Positions 18,354-26,205 of a DNA stretch of 64,000 bases are shown here, one piece after another. The notes beneath the pieces were generated by a model. It made no database searches. It was given only the letters and a program-made list of their open reading frames with translations, and had not been told where the DNA came from. This DNA comes from Kordia sp. TARA_039_SRF. GTDB taxonomy: Bacteria; Bacteroidota; Bacteroidia; Flavobacteriales; Flavobacteriaceae. Position 1 is the first letter of the stretch. Each line of letters opens with the position of its first letter. The DNA lies in NCBI GenBank assembly GCA_006383075.2, contig SMNH02000006.1:3899-67898 (forward strand). Direction: 5' to 3'. A program made the position numbers and the translations under genes.

Positions 18354-18361
18354 TATCTTTG
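18354..18361 (+). promoter_or_regulatory. Candidate -7 box for the 120-aa gene and apbE
   Basis: TATCTTTG matches the Bacteroidota -7 consensus TAnnTTTG exactly. It lies 125 nt before the 18487 start, leaving a long 5' leader. No clear TTG is present at -33, so the call is moderate. Confidence 0.45.
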
Positions 18362-18486
18362 TATTAAATTTCATTTAAAAGATAAAAGTGAACACTTTAT
18401 CGATTTTCAATACAAAACAAAAAATAAAAATCAAGACGACCTGTAAACTACTACATTCGTGGTGTGTTGGTCAGTGAATTCTACTA

Positions 18487-18849
18487 ATGGAAAAGCTCAC
18501 GAAACAGGAATTGCATAACCTTGCGATGAATATTGTAGGAAAGGAATTGGAGGAAAAAGGATTTGAATTCTTGGCTGTTAACAGCAAACTCAACAAACAT
18601 CCACAATTTGTCTGCATAGATAAACACAACAAAAAAAAGTTTGTGTTGGTCAAAGCAGTTACCTATCCTGAAGATCCAAAAGAATACGACGCCATATGGA
18701 TGGAAACCTTTAAACAACATGTAGAAAAGTTTGAAGCTGAACTCTATTTTGCAGGTGTCGGACTCGGAAATGCAGAAAATCCATTAGAAGATGTCATAAA
18801 AGACCAACCGTACATACTCGATTATGATGGTTTAATACAAATACTATAA
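18487..18849 (+). CDS. Conserved 120-aa protein paired with apbE (often annotated as NqrF-like)
   Basis: The 120-residue cytoplasmic protein has a helix (KLTKQELHNLAMNIVGKEL) and then an alternating beta/alpha pattern (FEFLAVNSKL, PQFVCIDKHN, KKFVLVKAVTYP, AELYFAGVGLGNAEN). From memory, close relatives in flavobacteria lie near nqr and apbE and are labelled Na+-NQR subunit F. It has neither the [2Fe-2S] nor the FAD and NADH motifs of NqrF, so that label looks wrong. The fold may be restriction-endonuclease-like, but this is a guess. It is 6 nt upstream of apbE and shares its operon, which hints at a role in Nqr assembly or flavinylation. Confidence 0.8.
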   Translation: MEKLTKQELHNLAMNIVGKELEEKGFEFLAVNSKLNKHPQFVCIDKHNKKKFVLVKAVTYPEDPKEYDAIWMETFKQHVEKFEAELYFAGVGLGNAENPLEDVIKDQPYILDYDGLIQIL

Positions 18850-18855
18850 TAACAA

Positions 18856-19887
18856 ATGAAAGCAATTACATTTCCCCTATACATATGTATAGCTTTTCTA
18901 GTAACGTCGTGCATTGAAAAACCCAAAGAGGTATTAATGCACAAAAACCAAGGTTTTGCGCTTGGGACTACGTACAATATTCAATACGAAATTCAAAAAG
19001 AAGGCGAAGACTACCAAGATGCTATTGAAAACATATTTCATGTGGTCAACAAATCAATGTCTGCCTACATTCCAACATCCGATATTTCACGTATCAACAG
19101 AAATGAAAAAGATGTGGTGATTGACGAATATTTTAGAGAAGTATATAATTTCTCAAGAGAAGTCTATCAAAAAACAGATGGCTTTTTTGATCCTAGTGTT
19201 GGCGCGTTGGTAAATGCGTGGGGATTTGGTCCAGAAAAACCAATTAACAACCTCACAAAGCAACAAGTAGATAGCATTATGGCGTTTACAGGATTTGACA
19301 AAGTGCGCATTTCTGAAGATGGAAAAGTGTACAAAGAACATCCGTCGTTAACCTTTGATTTTAATGCGCTTGGAAAAGGATATGCAATCGATTTAATTGG
19401 TAAAATGTTTGATGAAAAAGGGATAAAAAACTATATCATTGAAGTTGGCGGCGAAATCTTAACGAAAGGAAAAAATACCAAAAAAGTAAAAAAATGGACG
19501 GTTGCCATTGACAGTCCTGTGCAAGAATCTAGTGAGCGACAATACATTGAATACATTACGCTAGAAAACAAAGCGATGGCGACTTCTGGAAACTACCGAA
19601 AATATAGAGTAGATCCAGAAACGGGCGACCATTACGTGCATATTCTAAATGCTAAAACGGGCTATCCTATGAAAAACAATGTTTTAAGTGTTTCGGTGAT
19701 TGCAGATAACTGTATGAAAGCTGATGCGTATGCTACTGCGTTTATGGTAATGCCTTACAACAAAACAAAAAAACTGCTCAGTGAGTTAAAAGATGTAGAT
19801 GCATACATTGTGAGCAGAGACGAATTTGGAAACATTCAAAAATATACGACAAACGGTTTCCAAAACTTAATCATTACCGACTTTTAA
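18856..19887 (+). CDS. apbE: FAD:protein FMN transferase ApbE (lipoprotein)
   Basis: ApbE transfers FMN from FAD to a threonine of target proteins, here most likely NqrB and NqrC of Na+-NQR. The 343-residue protein has a lipobox (LVTSC, lipidated Cys19), placing it on the periplasmic face of a membrane. Family motifs are ALGTTYNIQY, MSAYIPTSDISRIN, FNALGKGYAIDLIG (FAD and Mg site), IIEVGGEI, the block around KAMATSGNYRKYR, and the AKTGYPMKN and DAYATAFMVM regions. It is complete. Its operon partner is the 120-aa protein just upstream. Confidence 0.94.
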   Translation: MKAITFPLYICIAFLVTSCIEKPKEVLMHKNQGFALGTTYNIQYEIQKEGEDYQDAIENIFHVVNKSMSAYIPTSDISRINRNEKDVVIDEYFREVYNFSREVYQKTDGFFDPSVGALVNAWGFGPEKPINNLTKQQVDSIMAFTGFDKVRISEDGKVYKEHPSLTFDFNALGKGYAIDLIGKMFDEKGIKNYIIEVGGEILTKGKNTKKVKKWTVAIDSPVQESSERQYIEYITLENKAMATSGNYRKYRVDPETGDHYVHILNAKTGYPMKNNVLSVSVIADNCMKADAYATAFMVMPYNKTKKLLSELKDVDAYIVSRDEFGNIQKYTTNGFQNLIITDF

Positions 19888-20025
19888 TTCAACTCGAAAT
19901 TGAATATTTAAAGCATGCTGCAGCATGTTAATTAAGGTTTTAGAATACTAATAGTGAGGTTTTTAAATAAAAAATTCTTTAAAATCGAAAGTATCTTTAA
20001 GGGATTAACTTAAAAATCATATATC

Positions 20026-20274
20026 ATGAAAAAAAAGAATCTAAAACACACAGGACTTAGTTTAAACAAAAATGTAATTTCTAACTTTTCTACGGAAGAA
20101 TTAAAAGGAGGAACTCGCGTACGAACGTTTTCTTGCTTTGCGGATGCAGATACCAATTGTGGCGCGTTGACGGGAACATGTCAAACAGCTTTAGGGTGTC
20201 CATACACGCAAGACTGCGCTCCAACAGAATTATGTATTCCATCTATTTCTTGTGAGCCTAACGGAATTTGCTAA
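20026..20274 (+). CDS. GG-leader cysteine-rich peptide precursor 1
   Basis: The 82-residue peptide has a leader of the Bacteroidota class I lanthipeptide/natural-product type: MKKKNLKHTGLSLNKNVIS, then ELKGG with Gly28-Gly29. The 53-residue core that follows holds eight cysteines and many Thr residues and ends in NGIC. A double-glycine leader implies export and cleavage by a C39-type peptidase transporter. The leader family is recognised, but cyclisation or thioether formation cannot be shown, and no LanB, LanC, transporter or radical-SAM gene is in the window. It forms a tandem pair with the next gene, whose leader and C-terminus are alike. Confidence 0.82.
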   Translation: MKKKNLKHTGLSLNKNVISNFSTEELKGGTRVRTFSCFADADTNCGALTGTCQTALGCPYTQDCAPTELCIPSISCEPNGIC

Positions 20275-20374
20275 ATGTTAAATAAGGTTTTCATGTACAC
20301 TTAGTGTGGTTCAATTTTTTTACGTACAACAATAACGTTGTAATTTTAAACAGTAACTAAAAATTTAAGTAATC

Positions 20375-20641
20375 ATGAAAAAAAGAAATTTAAATCACAG
20401 TGGACTTCGATTAAACAAAAATGTTATTTCTACTTTAGAATCACAAAATGTAATGGGTGGAGCAACCAATTCGTGTTTTCTTTATGTAGACACAAATTGT
20501 GCTGAAACTGTTGGATGTAACCAGACAAACACATGTCCGCCACCAACCAACAACGGATGCCAAACAAATACGTGTCCACCGCAAACACAAGTAGATTGTC
20601 CATTTATTTCACAATCGTGTCCAGATAACGGAATTTGTTAA
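20375..20641 (+). CDS. GG-leader cysteine-rich peptide precursor 2
   Basis: This 88-residue paralogue of the preceding gene has a leader (MKKRNLNHSGLRLNKNVIS, then VMGG) with Gly28-Gly29 at the same place. The 59-residue core has nine cysteines, a short internal duplication (QTNTCPPPTNNGC and QTNTCPPQTQVDC) and the same NGIC end. Many Pro and Asn residues make it look like a flexible, possibly disulfide- or thioether-bridged peptide. It begins 100 nt after peptide 1 and is followed by a strong terminator, so the two are probably expressed together or from similar promoters. Confidence 0.82.
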   Translation: MKKRNLNHSGLRLNKNVISTLESQNVMGGATNSCFLYVDTNCAETVGCNQTNTCPPPTNNGCQTNTCPPQTQVDCPFISQSCPDNGIC

Positions 20642-20665
20642 AAAACAAACTTCAATTACGTATAC

Positions 20666-20702
20666 AAACGGTCATTAGTCTCTCTAATGGCCGTTTTTTT
20701 AT
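20666..20702 (+). terminator. Terminator after the GG-leader peptide pair
   Basis: A 13-bp stem with one G-T pair (20666-20678 AAACGGTCATTAG, 20684-20696 CTAATGGCCGTTT) has a 5-nt loop and is followed by TTTT. It lies 25 nt after the stop of peptide 2. Confidence 0.9.
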
Positions 20703-20874
20703 TTTTTCTCTTGAGAACTCTTCTTTCACAACAACCGATGATTTGCTGAAGTCTACACTTCAAAAACTCAAACCTACATTTGAGCAAATAGTTACTCGGT
20801 TAACGAATAGTCAAGTGTATATTTACATCGAAACAAAAAATAAGAGCTTATTACAAGCCGGAGTAGGACAATAG
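20703..20874 (+). pseudogene. Possible gene remnant (about 56 codons)
   Basis: After the terminator a frame stays open for about 56 codons and reads like a protein (DDLLKSTLQKLKPTFEQIVT, then NSQVYIYIETKN), ending at a TAG at 20872. It has no start codon of its own. The only upstream ATG in frame (20635) lies inside peptide 2 and would require reading through the terminator. It may be the 3' piece of a lost gene or a chance frame. No family recognised. Confidence 0.25.
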
Positions 20875-20925
20875 TCAACTTCAAAATCTAGTTTTAAAAA
20901 GAAAGCATGAGTAACTTTCTTAGGG

Positions 20926-20958
20926 AAAAAGATTTCATCATACGATGGAATCTTTTTT
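20926..20958 (+). terminator. Hairpin with T run
   Basis: AGATTTCATC (20930-20939) pairs with GATGGAATCT (20944-20953) with one G-T pair and is followed by TTTTTT. With no intact gene directly before it, it may be the old terminator of the remnant at 20703-20874. The rest of 20875-21222 holds only a tandem repeat and a G-rich tract (listed separately) in AT-rich DNA. Confidence 0.6.
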
Positions 20959-21106
20959 GTTTGAGTCATACATTGAAAAATAAAAAGAAAACAAAGAAAT
21001 GTAAAGTGTAAAAATATTCTTCACAAACAACAAATAACAAATAATGAATAACGAATAACGAAATTTAAAATGTAAAACTCAAAATGTAAAATGAAAAAGT
21101 ATTTTT

Positions 21107-21162
21107 AACAGACAACAGACAACAGACAACAGACAACAGACAACAGACAACAGACAACAGAC
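21107..21162. repeat. Tandem 7-bp repeat, eight perfect copies
   Basis: The unit AACAGAC is repeated eight times without error and followed by a degenerate AACAAAC. It is non-coding and lies 60 nt beyond the end of the minus-strand methyltransferase gene. Such perfect short tandem arrays change length by slippage. Confidence 0.95.
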
Positions 21163-21188
21163 AACAAACAACCAAAAAGCGCCAGCGA

Positions 21189-21212
21189 CCTAACACCCAA
21201 AACCCAATACCC
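21189..21212 (-). repeat. G-rich 3'-UTR tract, copy 1
   Basis: Read on the minus strand, the downstream region of the methyltransferase gene is GGGTATTGGGTTTTGGG followed by TGTTAGG: three GGG runs and one GG with short T-rich spacers. Related tracts follow three other genes (26556, 37474, 44519). Confidence 0.6.
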
Positions 21213-21222
21213 AAAAAAACAC

Positions 21223-21987
21223 CTACTTAAAACAAACAGGAATAATTTCACCTTCCATCAAACAATAGCGTTCAATTTCTTCGGGAGTGAAATTTGCAGT
21301 GTAATCTTCTTCTTTTACGGTAAAACCGATGTCGCGAAGTTTGTCAAAAAAGTCCAATCCGTACACGCGTACATGATCGTATTGACCAAAGATTTTTGTA
21401 CGCTCCTTTTTATCGGTGACCGAATCGTCTTCAAAAGTAGTGTTACGCTCCAAATCCTGCGGAATTTGTAAAATCGCCATGCCGCCAGGTTTTAAAACGC
21501 GATACAATTCTTGCATGGCTTTGGTGTCATTAGGAATATGTTCCAACACATGATTGCACAAAATCGTATCAAAAGAATTATCTTCAAAAGGTAAATCGCA
21601 AATATCAGCTTTCACATCTGCGAGTGGCGAATACAAATCGGTCGTCGTATAATCTAAATTCTCCTGATTACGAAAACGCTTGTAAAATGCTTGTTCAGGC
21701 GCAAAATGAAGTACCTTTTGTGGTTTGGTAAAAAAGTCAGTTTCGTTTTGTAAATACAACCATAACAATCGATGTCGCTCTAGCGAGAAAGTACTTGGCG
21801 ACAACGCATTTTCACGATTAATTGCATATCCATACGATAAAAATGTTCGAAAACTTTTGCCGTCAATCGGATCGGTATAGTTGCTTCCTTTTAATACAAA
21901 TGTGATGATAGGACGAATCCAATAACTCATTTTAATTAAAAATGGTCTCGGAATCGTATTTAATATGTATTTAAAAAGTTTTCTCAC
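21223..21987 (-). CDS. Class I SAM-dependent methyltransferase
   Basis: The 254-residue protein has the methyltransferase type 11 core: VLHFAPEQAFYKRF as motif I (a variant of the usual GxGxG), DLYSPLADVKADICDLPFEDNSFD and the LCNHVLEHIPND and LYRVLKPGGMAILQIP blocks. A basic N-terminal stretch (RKLFKYILNTIPRPFLIKM) may touch the membrane. The substrate is unknown. It lies 15 nt downstream of map in the same direction, with map, the HAD gene and others forming a minus-strand run. Confidence 0.88.
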   Translation of the reverse strand: MRKLFKYILNTIPRPFLIKMSYWIRPIITFVLKGSNYTDPIDGKSFRTFLSYGYAINRENALSPSTFSLERHRLLWLYLQNETDFFTKPQKVLHFAPEQAFYKRFRNQENLDYTTTDLYSPLADVKADICDLPFEDNSFDTILCNHVLEHIPNDTKAMQELYRVLKPGGMAILQIPQDLERNTTFEDDSVTDKKERTKIFGQYDHVRVYGLDFFDKLRDIGFTVKEEDYTANFTPEEIERYCLMEGEIIPVCFK

Positions 21988-22002
21988 AAATGTATTTGCT
22001 AG

Positions 22003-22809
22003 CTAGGCTTGTCTGAATTCGTCTTCTTCATCACTTTCTATGCCCAAAGCTTCATAAATATATTTAAAGGTAGAAAGCAATTCAGGTTTTCCGTTGACTA
22101 AGGCAACGTCATGTTCAAAATGTGCGCTTGGTTTTCCGTCTTTCGTCAATACAGTCCAGCCATCACGTAAAAACTTAATTTCTTTTACGCCCATATTAAT
22201 CATTGGTTCAATGGCAACAACCATGCCTTCAATAAATTTCTTTCCACGTCCGCGACGTCCGTAGTTTGGCATGTTTGGATCTTCGTGCATTTTGCGTCCC
22301 AATCCATGACCAACCAAATCGCGAACTACACCATATCCGTGTGCTTCACAATGTTTTTGAATGGCAAAACCAACATCGCCCACGCGATTGCCTGCTTTAA
22401 ATTCACGAATACCAACATACAAAGATTCTTTCGTCACTTTTAATAGTTGTTCCACTTCGGGAGCAATTTCACCGACAGGAAACGTATATGCATGATCGCC
22501 ATAGAATTCATTCTTAATTGCGCCACAATCGATGGAAATAATATCTCCTTCTTGCAACGGCTCGTTGTTAGGAATTCCGTGAACGACTTGTGCATTTGGA
22601 CTCATACACAATGTATTTGGAAAATCGTACAAACCCAAAAATCCGGGAATAGCACCGTGATCGCGGATAAATTCTTCCGCCAATTTATCTAAATATAAGG
22701 AAGTCACGCCAGGTTTAATTTCACCGGCCAACATTCCCAACGTTTTGGAGACGATTAATGCACTTTCGCGCATCAATTCAATTTCTTCTCGTGTTTTTGG
22801 TATAATCAT
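22003..22809 (-). CDS. map: Type I methionine aminopeptidase
   Basis: Map removes the N-terminal Met from new proteins in the cytosol. The 268-residue protein has all five metal ligands by alignment: Asp94 and Asp105 (SIDCGAIKNEFYGDHAYTF), His168 (GHGLGRKMHEDP), Glu201 (AIEPM) and Glu232 (FEHDVAL). The His in VVHGIP completes the active site. Its start overlaps the stop of the upstream HAD gene by 4 nt (ATGA). Full length and intact. Confidence 0.96.
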   Translation of the reverse strand: MIIPKTREEIELMRESALIVSKTLGMLAGEIKPGVTSLYLDKLAEEFIRDHGAIPGFLGLYDFPNTLCMSPNAQVVHGIPNNEPLQEGDIISIDCGAIKNEFYGDHAYTFPVGEIAPEVEQLLKVTKESLYVGIREFKAGNRVGDVGFAIQKHCEAHGYGVVRDLVGHGLGRKMHEDPNMPNYGRRGRGKKFIEGMVVAIEPMINMGVKEIKFLRDGWTVLTKDGKPSAHFEHDVALVNGKPELLSTFKYIYEALGIESDEEDEFRQA

Positions 22810-23216
22810 CTTTTCAAGAAGGAAAACAATCCTTTTTTCTTTGTTAATTTTTCATCGGGCGATTCGTTGGTGAGGATTTGATATACCTTTCCCCAACCAA
22901 TAAATCCGCCAATATTTCTATCGTCAACAAAATAGTCAGCGTTGATTTTTCTACTTACTTTTCCATCAAACTTTTCTTCAGGATAACTGCTATTTACAGC
23001 ATAAAATTCAATGCCATTATCAGCGCAGAATTTTACAGCTTCTTCCAGTTTTTTACCGCTTCGATACGTCCATAAAATAAGCCGATGTCCATCTTGCTGT
23101 AGCCGTTTCATGGTTTCAAACGCAAAGATTTTAGGTGATCCAATTTTAGGATACGCATCTTCTACAATAGTACCATCAAAATCAACAGCAATCAGTAAGC
23201 TTTCTTTCACAATCAT
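22806..23216 (-). CDS. Small HAD-superfamily hydrolase (BT0820-like)
   Basis: The 136-residue protein has the HAD phosphatase motif I DFDGTIVED (Asp12 nucleophile, Asp14), motif II LWTYRSG and a late acidic site YFVDDRN. This matches the capless BT_0820-like family of Bacteroidota. The substrate is unknown, probably a phosphorylated small molecule. It overlaps map by 4 nt and is co-transcribed with it. Confidence 0.85.
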   Translation of the reverse strand: MIVKESLLIAVDFDGTIVEDAYPKIGSPKIFAFETMKRLQQDGHRLILWTYRSGKKLEEAVKFCADNGIEFYAVNSSYPEEKFDGKVSRKINADYFVDDRNIGGFIGWGKVYQILTNESPDEKLTKKKGLFSFLKR

Positions 23217-23260
23217 TCCACATCCTATTTTGTGCCTGCAAAGCTACAAAGAATTACCAA

Positions 23261-23842
23261 CTATTCAGCATAGATGTGCTTATAGTCTTCGCCAGATAAA
23301 ATACTAAGCATGTCTTTTTCTAAAGAAATTACGGGCGATTCCACAATACGATTGATTTCTTTTCCGTCCTTGTAAAAGATAAAAGTTGGTACGTTAGTAA
23401 TGTCCAATCCTTCCTCTAAATTTTCAGGAGTGGTTTTATCTTCATCAACTGTAATTAATGTGATGATGTCATTACTGATGTTCATTTTGTCTAAAATTTT
23501 GTAAAACTGTGGCACTTCGCGTTGACTGTCAGAACACCAAGTTCCCATAAAAATTTTCACGTTTACATCAGCCATAAGTGGTTGCACTTTTTCTGCTGTT
23601 TCTTTATCAACAGGATAAGTGGCGTAGGTTGGCGCAAACCAACTGTCGTACGGTTCAGAAGAAATGGCTTCACGCGTTTGCGTACCTACAATAATCGGCA
23701 ATGCTTCTTCCTCTTCGTCAATCACTTCTTTAGTGATTTCAATTTCTTTTTTGTCTTCTGTATTTTCTGTCGAATTTGTCTTTTTTCCGTCTTTACACGC
23801 GAAAAATGTAAGTGCAAGAATGATATAGCTTATTTTTTTCAT
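23261..23842 (-). CDS. Thioredoxin-fold lipoprotein with a single active-site Cys
   Basis: The 193-residue protein has a lipoprotein signal (LTFFAC, Cys16) and an acidic, low-complexity linker before a thioredoxin domain. The active site reads GTWCSDSQRE: only the first Cys of the usual CxxC is present and the second is Ser. The cis-Pro loop (NVPTFIFYKDGKE) is intact. A single-Cys site suits a reductase using mixed disulfides, or a binding rather than oxidising role. Located on the periplasmic side of a membrane. It directly follows gpmI, sharing one base. Confidence 0.85.
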   Translation of the reverse strand: MKKISYIILALTFFACKDGKKTNSTENTEDKKEIEITKEVIDEEEEALPIIVGTQTREAISSEPYDSWFAPTYATYPVDKETAEKVQPLMADVNVKIFMGTWCSDSQREVPQFYKILDKMNISNDIITLITVDEDKTTPENLEEGLDITNVPTFIFYKDGKEINRIVESPVISLEKDMLSILSGEDYKHIYAE

Positions 23843-25359
23843 CAGATAAGTGATTTTTGCGTCATTAATTCAGGTTGAGGGATTCCAATCATTTGTAAAA
23901 TAGTCGGTGCGATATCGCCCAAAACTCCATCGTTAACATGTGTAATGTCTTCATCGACTAAAATAATTGGAACTGGATTTGTGGTGTGTGCTGTGTTTGG
24001 ACTTCCGTCAGGATTGATCATCGTATCGCAATTTCCATGATCGGCAATAACAATGGTACTATACCCATGTTTTTGTGCCGTTTCAATAATAGCTTTTGCA
24101 CAGGTATCAACTACTTCACAGGCTTTTACGGCAGCTTGAAAATCGCCCGTATGCCCAACCATATCTGGATTGGCAAAGTTTAAACAGACAAAATCAGCGA
24201 CTTCTTTTTCCAACTCAGGAATAATTTTATCGCGAATTTCGTACGCGCTCATTTCGGGTTTTAAATCGTACGTAGCCACTTTTGGTGACGGACATAATAT
24301 GCGTTCTTCGCCTTCAAAAGGCGTTTCTTGTCCACCATTAAAGAAAAACGTCACATGCGGATATTTTTCCGTTTCCGCGATACGAATTTGTTTCTTTCCA
24401 TGTTTTGCCAACACTTCTCCAAGTGTATCTTTGATATTTTCTTTGTTGAAAACCACATGAATTCCCTCAAAAGAAGCATCATAATTGGTCATGGTTACGT
24501 AATACAACGGCAGTTTTTTCATGCCAACTTCTGGGAAGTCTTTTTGTGATAAAGCTTCGGTCAATTGACGCCCGCGATCGGTTCTAAAGTTGAAAAAGAT
24601 AACCACATCATCTGGTTTGATTGTCGCGATGGGTTGTTCATTTTCATCCATCATTACAATCGGTTTGATGAATTCGTCTGTCACACCAGTATCGTAACTT
24701 TCTTGAATGCTTTGTGTAGCGTTGGAACTCAGTTTTCCTTGTCCGTGAACGAGCGCGTTGTATGCTAATTGTACACGTTCCCAACGTTTGTCTCTGTCCA
24801 TTGCATAATAGCGTCCTGTAACAGTTGCAAGTTTGGCATTTGCTTTTTCACAAAAAGCTGCTGTTTGTGCAATAAAATCTTTTCCAGATTTCGGATCAAC
24901 ATCTCTACCATCTGTAAAGGCATGTACAAACACATTCTCCAAATCATAACTATGTGTCAATTGTACCAAACCTTCCAAATGATTGATGTGTGAATGCACG
25001 CCTCCGTCAGAAACGAGTCCTAATAAATGAACTGCCTTATTGTGTGTTTTGGCATGTTGCAAAGCATTTTTGAGAACAGCTTCGTCCTTTAACGTGTTAT
25101 TTTGAATGGCTAAATTAATCTTAGCCAAATCTTGATATACAATGCGTCCTGCGCCTAAATTCATGTGTCCAACTTCACTATTTCCCATCTGTCCATCAGG
25201 CAAACCTACATTCATTCCGTCTGTCAATAAATTGGCATTTGGATAGTTGGCATATAAACTATTGATAAAAGGAACATTGGCGTTGGCAATGGCAGATACT
25301 TTCGGATTGGGCGATTTTCCCCATCCATCTAAAATCATTAAAATGACTTTCTTATTCAT
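23842..25359 (-). CDS. gpmI: 2,3-bisphosphoglycerate-independent phosphoglycerate mutase
   Basis: GpmI interconverts 3- and 2-phosphoglycerate in glycolysis using two Mn2+ ions. The 505-residue protein has the alkaline-phosphatase-fold motifs MILDGWG (Asp11), GNSEVGHMNLGAGR (nucleophile Ser61), VSDGGVHSH, TDGRDVDP, NFRTDRGRQ and IADHGNCD. Full length and intact. It is the first gene of the minus-strand run at 21.2-25.4 kb. Confidence 0.97.
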   Translation of the reverse strand: MNKKVILMILDGWGKSPNPKVSAIANANVPFINSLYANYPNANLLTDGMNVGLPDGQMGNSEVGHMNLGAGRIVYQDLAKINLAIQNNTLKDEAVLKNALQHAKTHNKAVHLLGLVSDGGVHSHINHLEGLVQLTHSYDLENVFVHAFTDGRDVDPKSGKDFIAQTAAFCEKANAKLATVTGRYYAMDRDKRWERVQLAYNALVHGQGKLSSNATQSIQESYDTGVTDEFIKPIVMMDENEQPIATIKPDDVVIFFNFRTDRGRQLTEALSQKDFPEVGMKKLPLYYVTMTNYDASFEGIHVVFNKENIKDTLGEVLAKHGKKQIRIAETEKYPHVTFFFNGGQETPFEGEERILCPSPKVATYDLKPEMSAYEIRDKIIPELEKEVADFVCLNFANPDMVGHTGDFQAAVKACEVVDTCAKAIIETAQKHGYSTIVIADHGNCDTMINPDGSPNTAHTTNPVPIILVDEDITHVNDGVLGDIAPTILQMIGIPQPELMTQKSLI

Positions 25360-25705
25360 GCTACATAAGATTTTTTAAAAAATAAAAATAAGTGTATTTG
25401 TGTACATAACACAATACAAACCTGAAAAACGCGGTTTTTTTGCTTAGGATTATCAAATTCACAGTAAAAGACTGTTTTTTCTGTAAAAGCGTCAAAAAAA
25501 TGTTATTAAACAATTCTTAAGAATCTCTGTATAAAATCTTAATGTGTTTTCAAATTTTAAGAGCGTCTTAACAGATTTGATAGTAAATGGTTAAGGAAGT
25601 GTTATAATTGAAATTTTGTTGCAACATTTTCCGAGAAGCGTCGTCTATTTGGTGTGACCAGATTAGAAAAGGTCATATAATCATCAATTAAAAAACAACA
25701 ACATT
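25360..25705. other. Intergenic region between gpmI and the ankyrin gene
   Basis: This 346-nt spacer separates divergent genes and must hold both promoters. It contains a 12-nt palindrome ATTCTTAAGAAT (25513-25524), similar in composition to the TTTAAGATTCTTAAA palindrome before the hydrogenase genes. TTTGTTGCAAC followed by TATTTGG (about 25616-25653) is a weak promoter candidate for the ankyrin gene. No small ORF or structured RNA recognised. Confidence 0.4.
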
Positions 25706-26101
25706 ATGAGAAAAACAATCTTTATGATGGCTCTTATAGTAGGAGCATCATTCACTACGGCTAACGCAACTGAAAACAACAACGAATCAACTCCGTCAAC
25801 TTACAAAGTGGAAGTAACAAACGTAACTAAAATCAATTCATTTTGTGTTGCGATTGCAAAAGGCGATTTTGATACGGTAAAGAAAATGATAGAGTTTGGC
25901 GAAAATGTCAACAAAACATCTAACGGAAAAACGCCTTTAATGTATGCAGCTCGTTTTAACCGCGTTGAAATTATCAAATTATTATTGGAAAATGGTGCAA
26001 AAGTAGATATTAAAGATAATCAAGGACACACTGCTGTGGATTATGCCAAAATTTCAAAGGCATTGGATGCAAAGAAAGTATTGGAGAACGCTTCAAAATA
26101 A
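25706..26101 (+). CDS. Secreted ankyrin-repeat protein
   Basis: The 131-residue protein starts with a signal peptide (MRKTIFMMALIVGASFTTANA), so it is exported, probably to the periplasm. Two to three ankyrin repeats fill the C-terminal half (NGKTPLMYAARFNRVEIIKL, then DNQGHTAVDYAKIS). Ankyrin stacks bind other proteins; no enzymatic motif is seen. It is monocistronic and followed by a strong terminator. Confidence 0.88.
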   Translation: MRKTIFMMALIVGASFTTANATENNNESTPSTYKVEVTNVTKINSFCVAIAKGDFDTVKKMIEFGENVNKTSNGKTPLMYAARFNRVEIIKLLLENGAKVDIKDNQGHTAVDYAKISKALDAKKVLENASK

Positions 26102-26122
26102 TCACTAAATTAGTTCACATTG

Positions 26123-26157
26123 AAAAGCCGTTTCTGAAAGGAAACGGCTTTTTTTTG
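26123..26157 (+). terminator. Terminator after the ankyrin gene
   Basis: AAAAGCCGTTTC (26123-26134) pairs with GAAACGGCTTTT (26141-26152), and a T run follows. It lies 21 nt after the stop. Confidence 0.9.
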
Positions 26158-26205
26158 ACTTACACCAAAGCAACATCGCTTTTTAAAGTCGAATTGGTGT
26201 TGTTT

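Noticed and set aside
18487-18849. NqrF subunit
   Set aside because: No [2Fe-2S] cysteines, FAD or NADH motifs, and a true nqrF is present at 703-2016.
20635-20874. Intact 79-aa gene starting at 20635
   Set aside because: Its start overlaps the end of peptide 2 and its frame runs through a perfect terminator hairpin; only the part after 20703 looks protein-like.
21107-21162. CRISPR-like array
   Set aside because: Unit is 7 nt with no spacers; a simple tandem repeat. No cas gene anywhere in the window.
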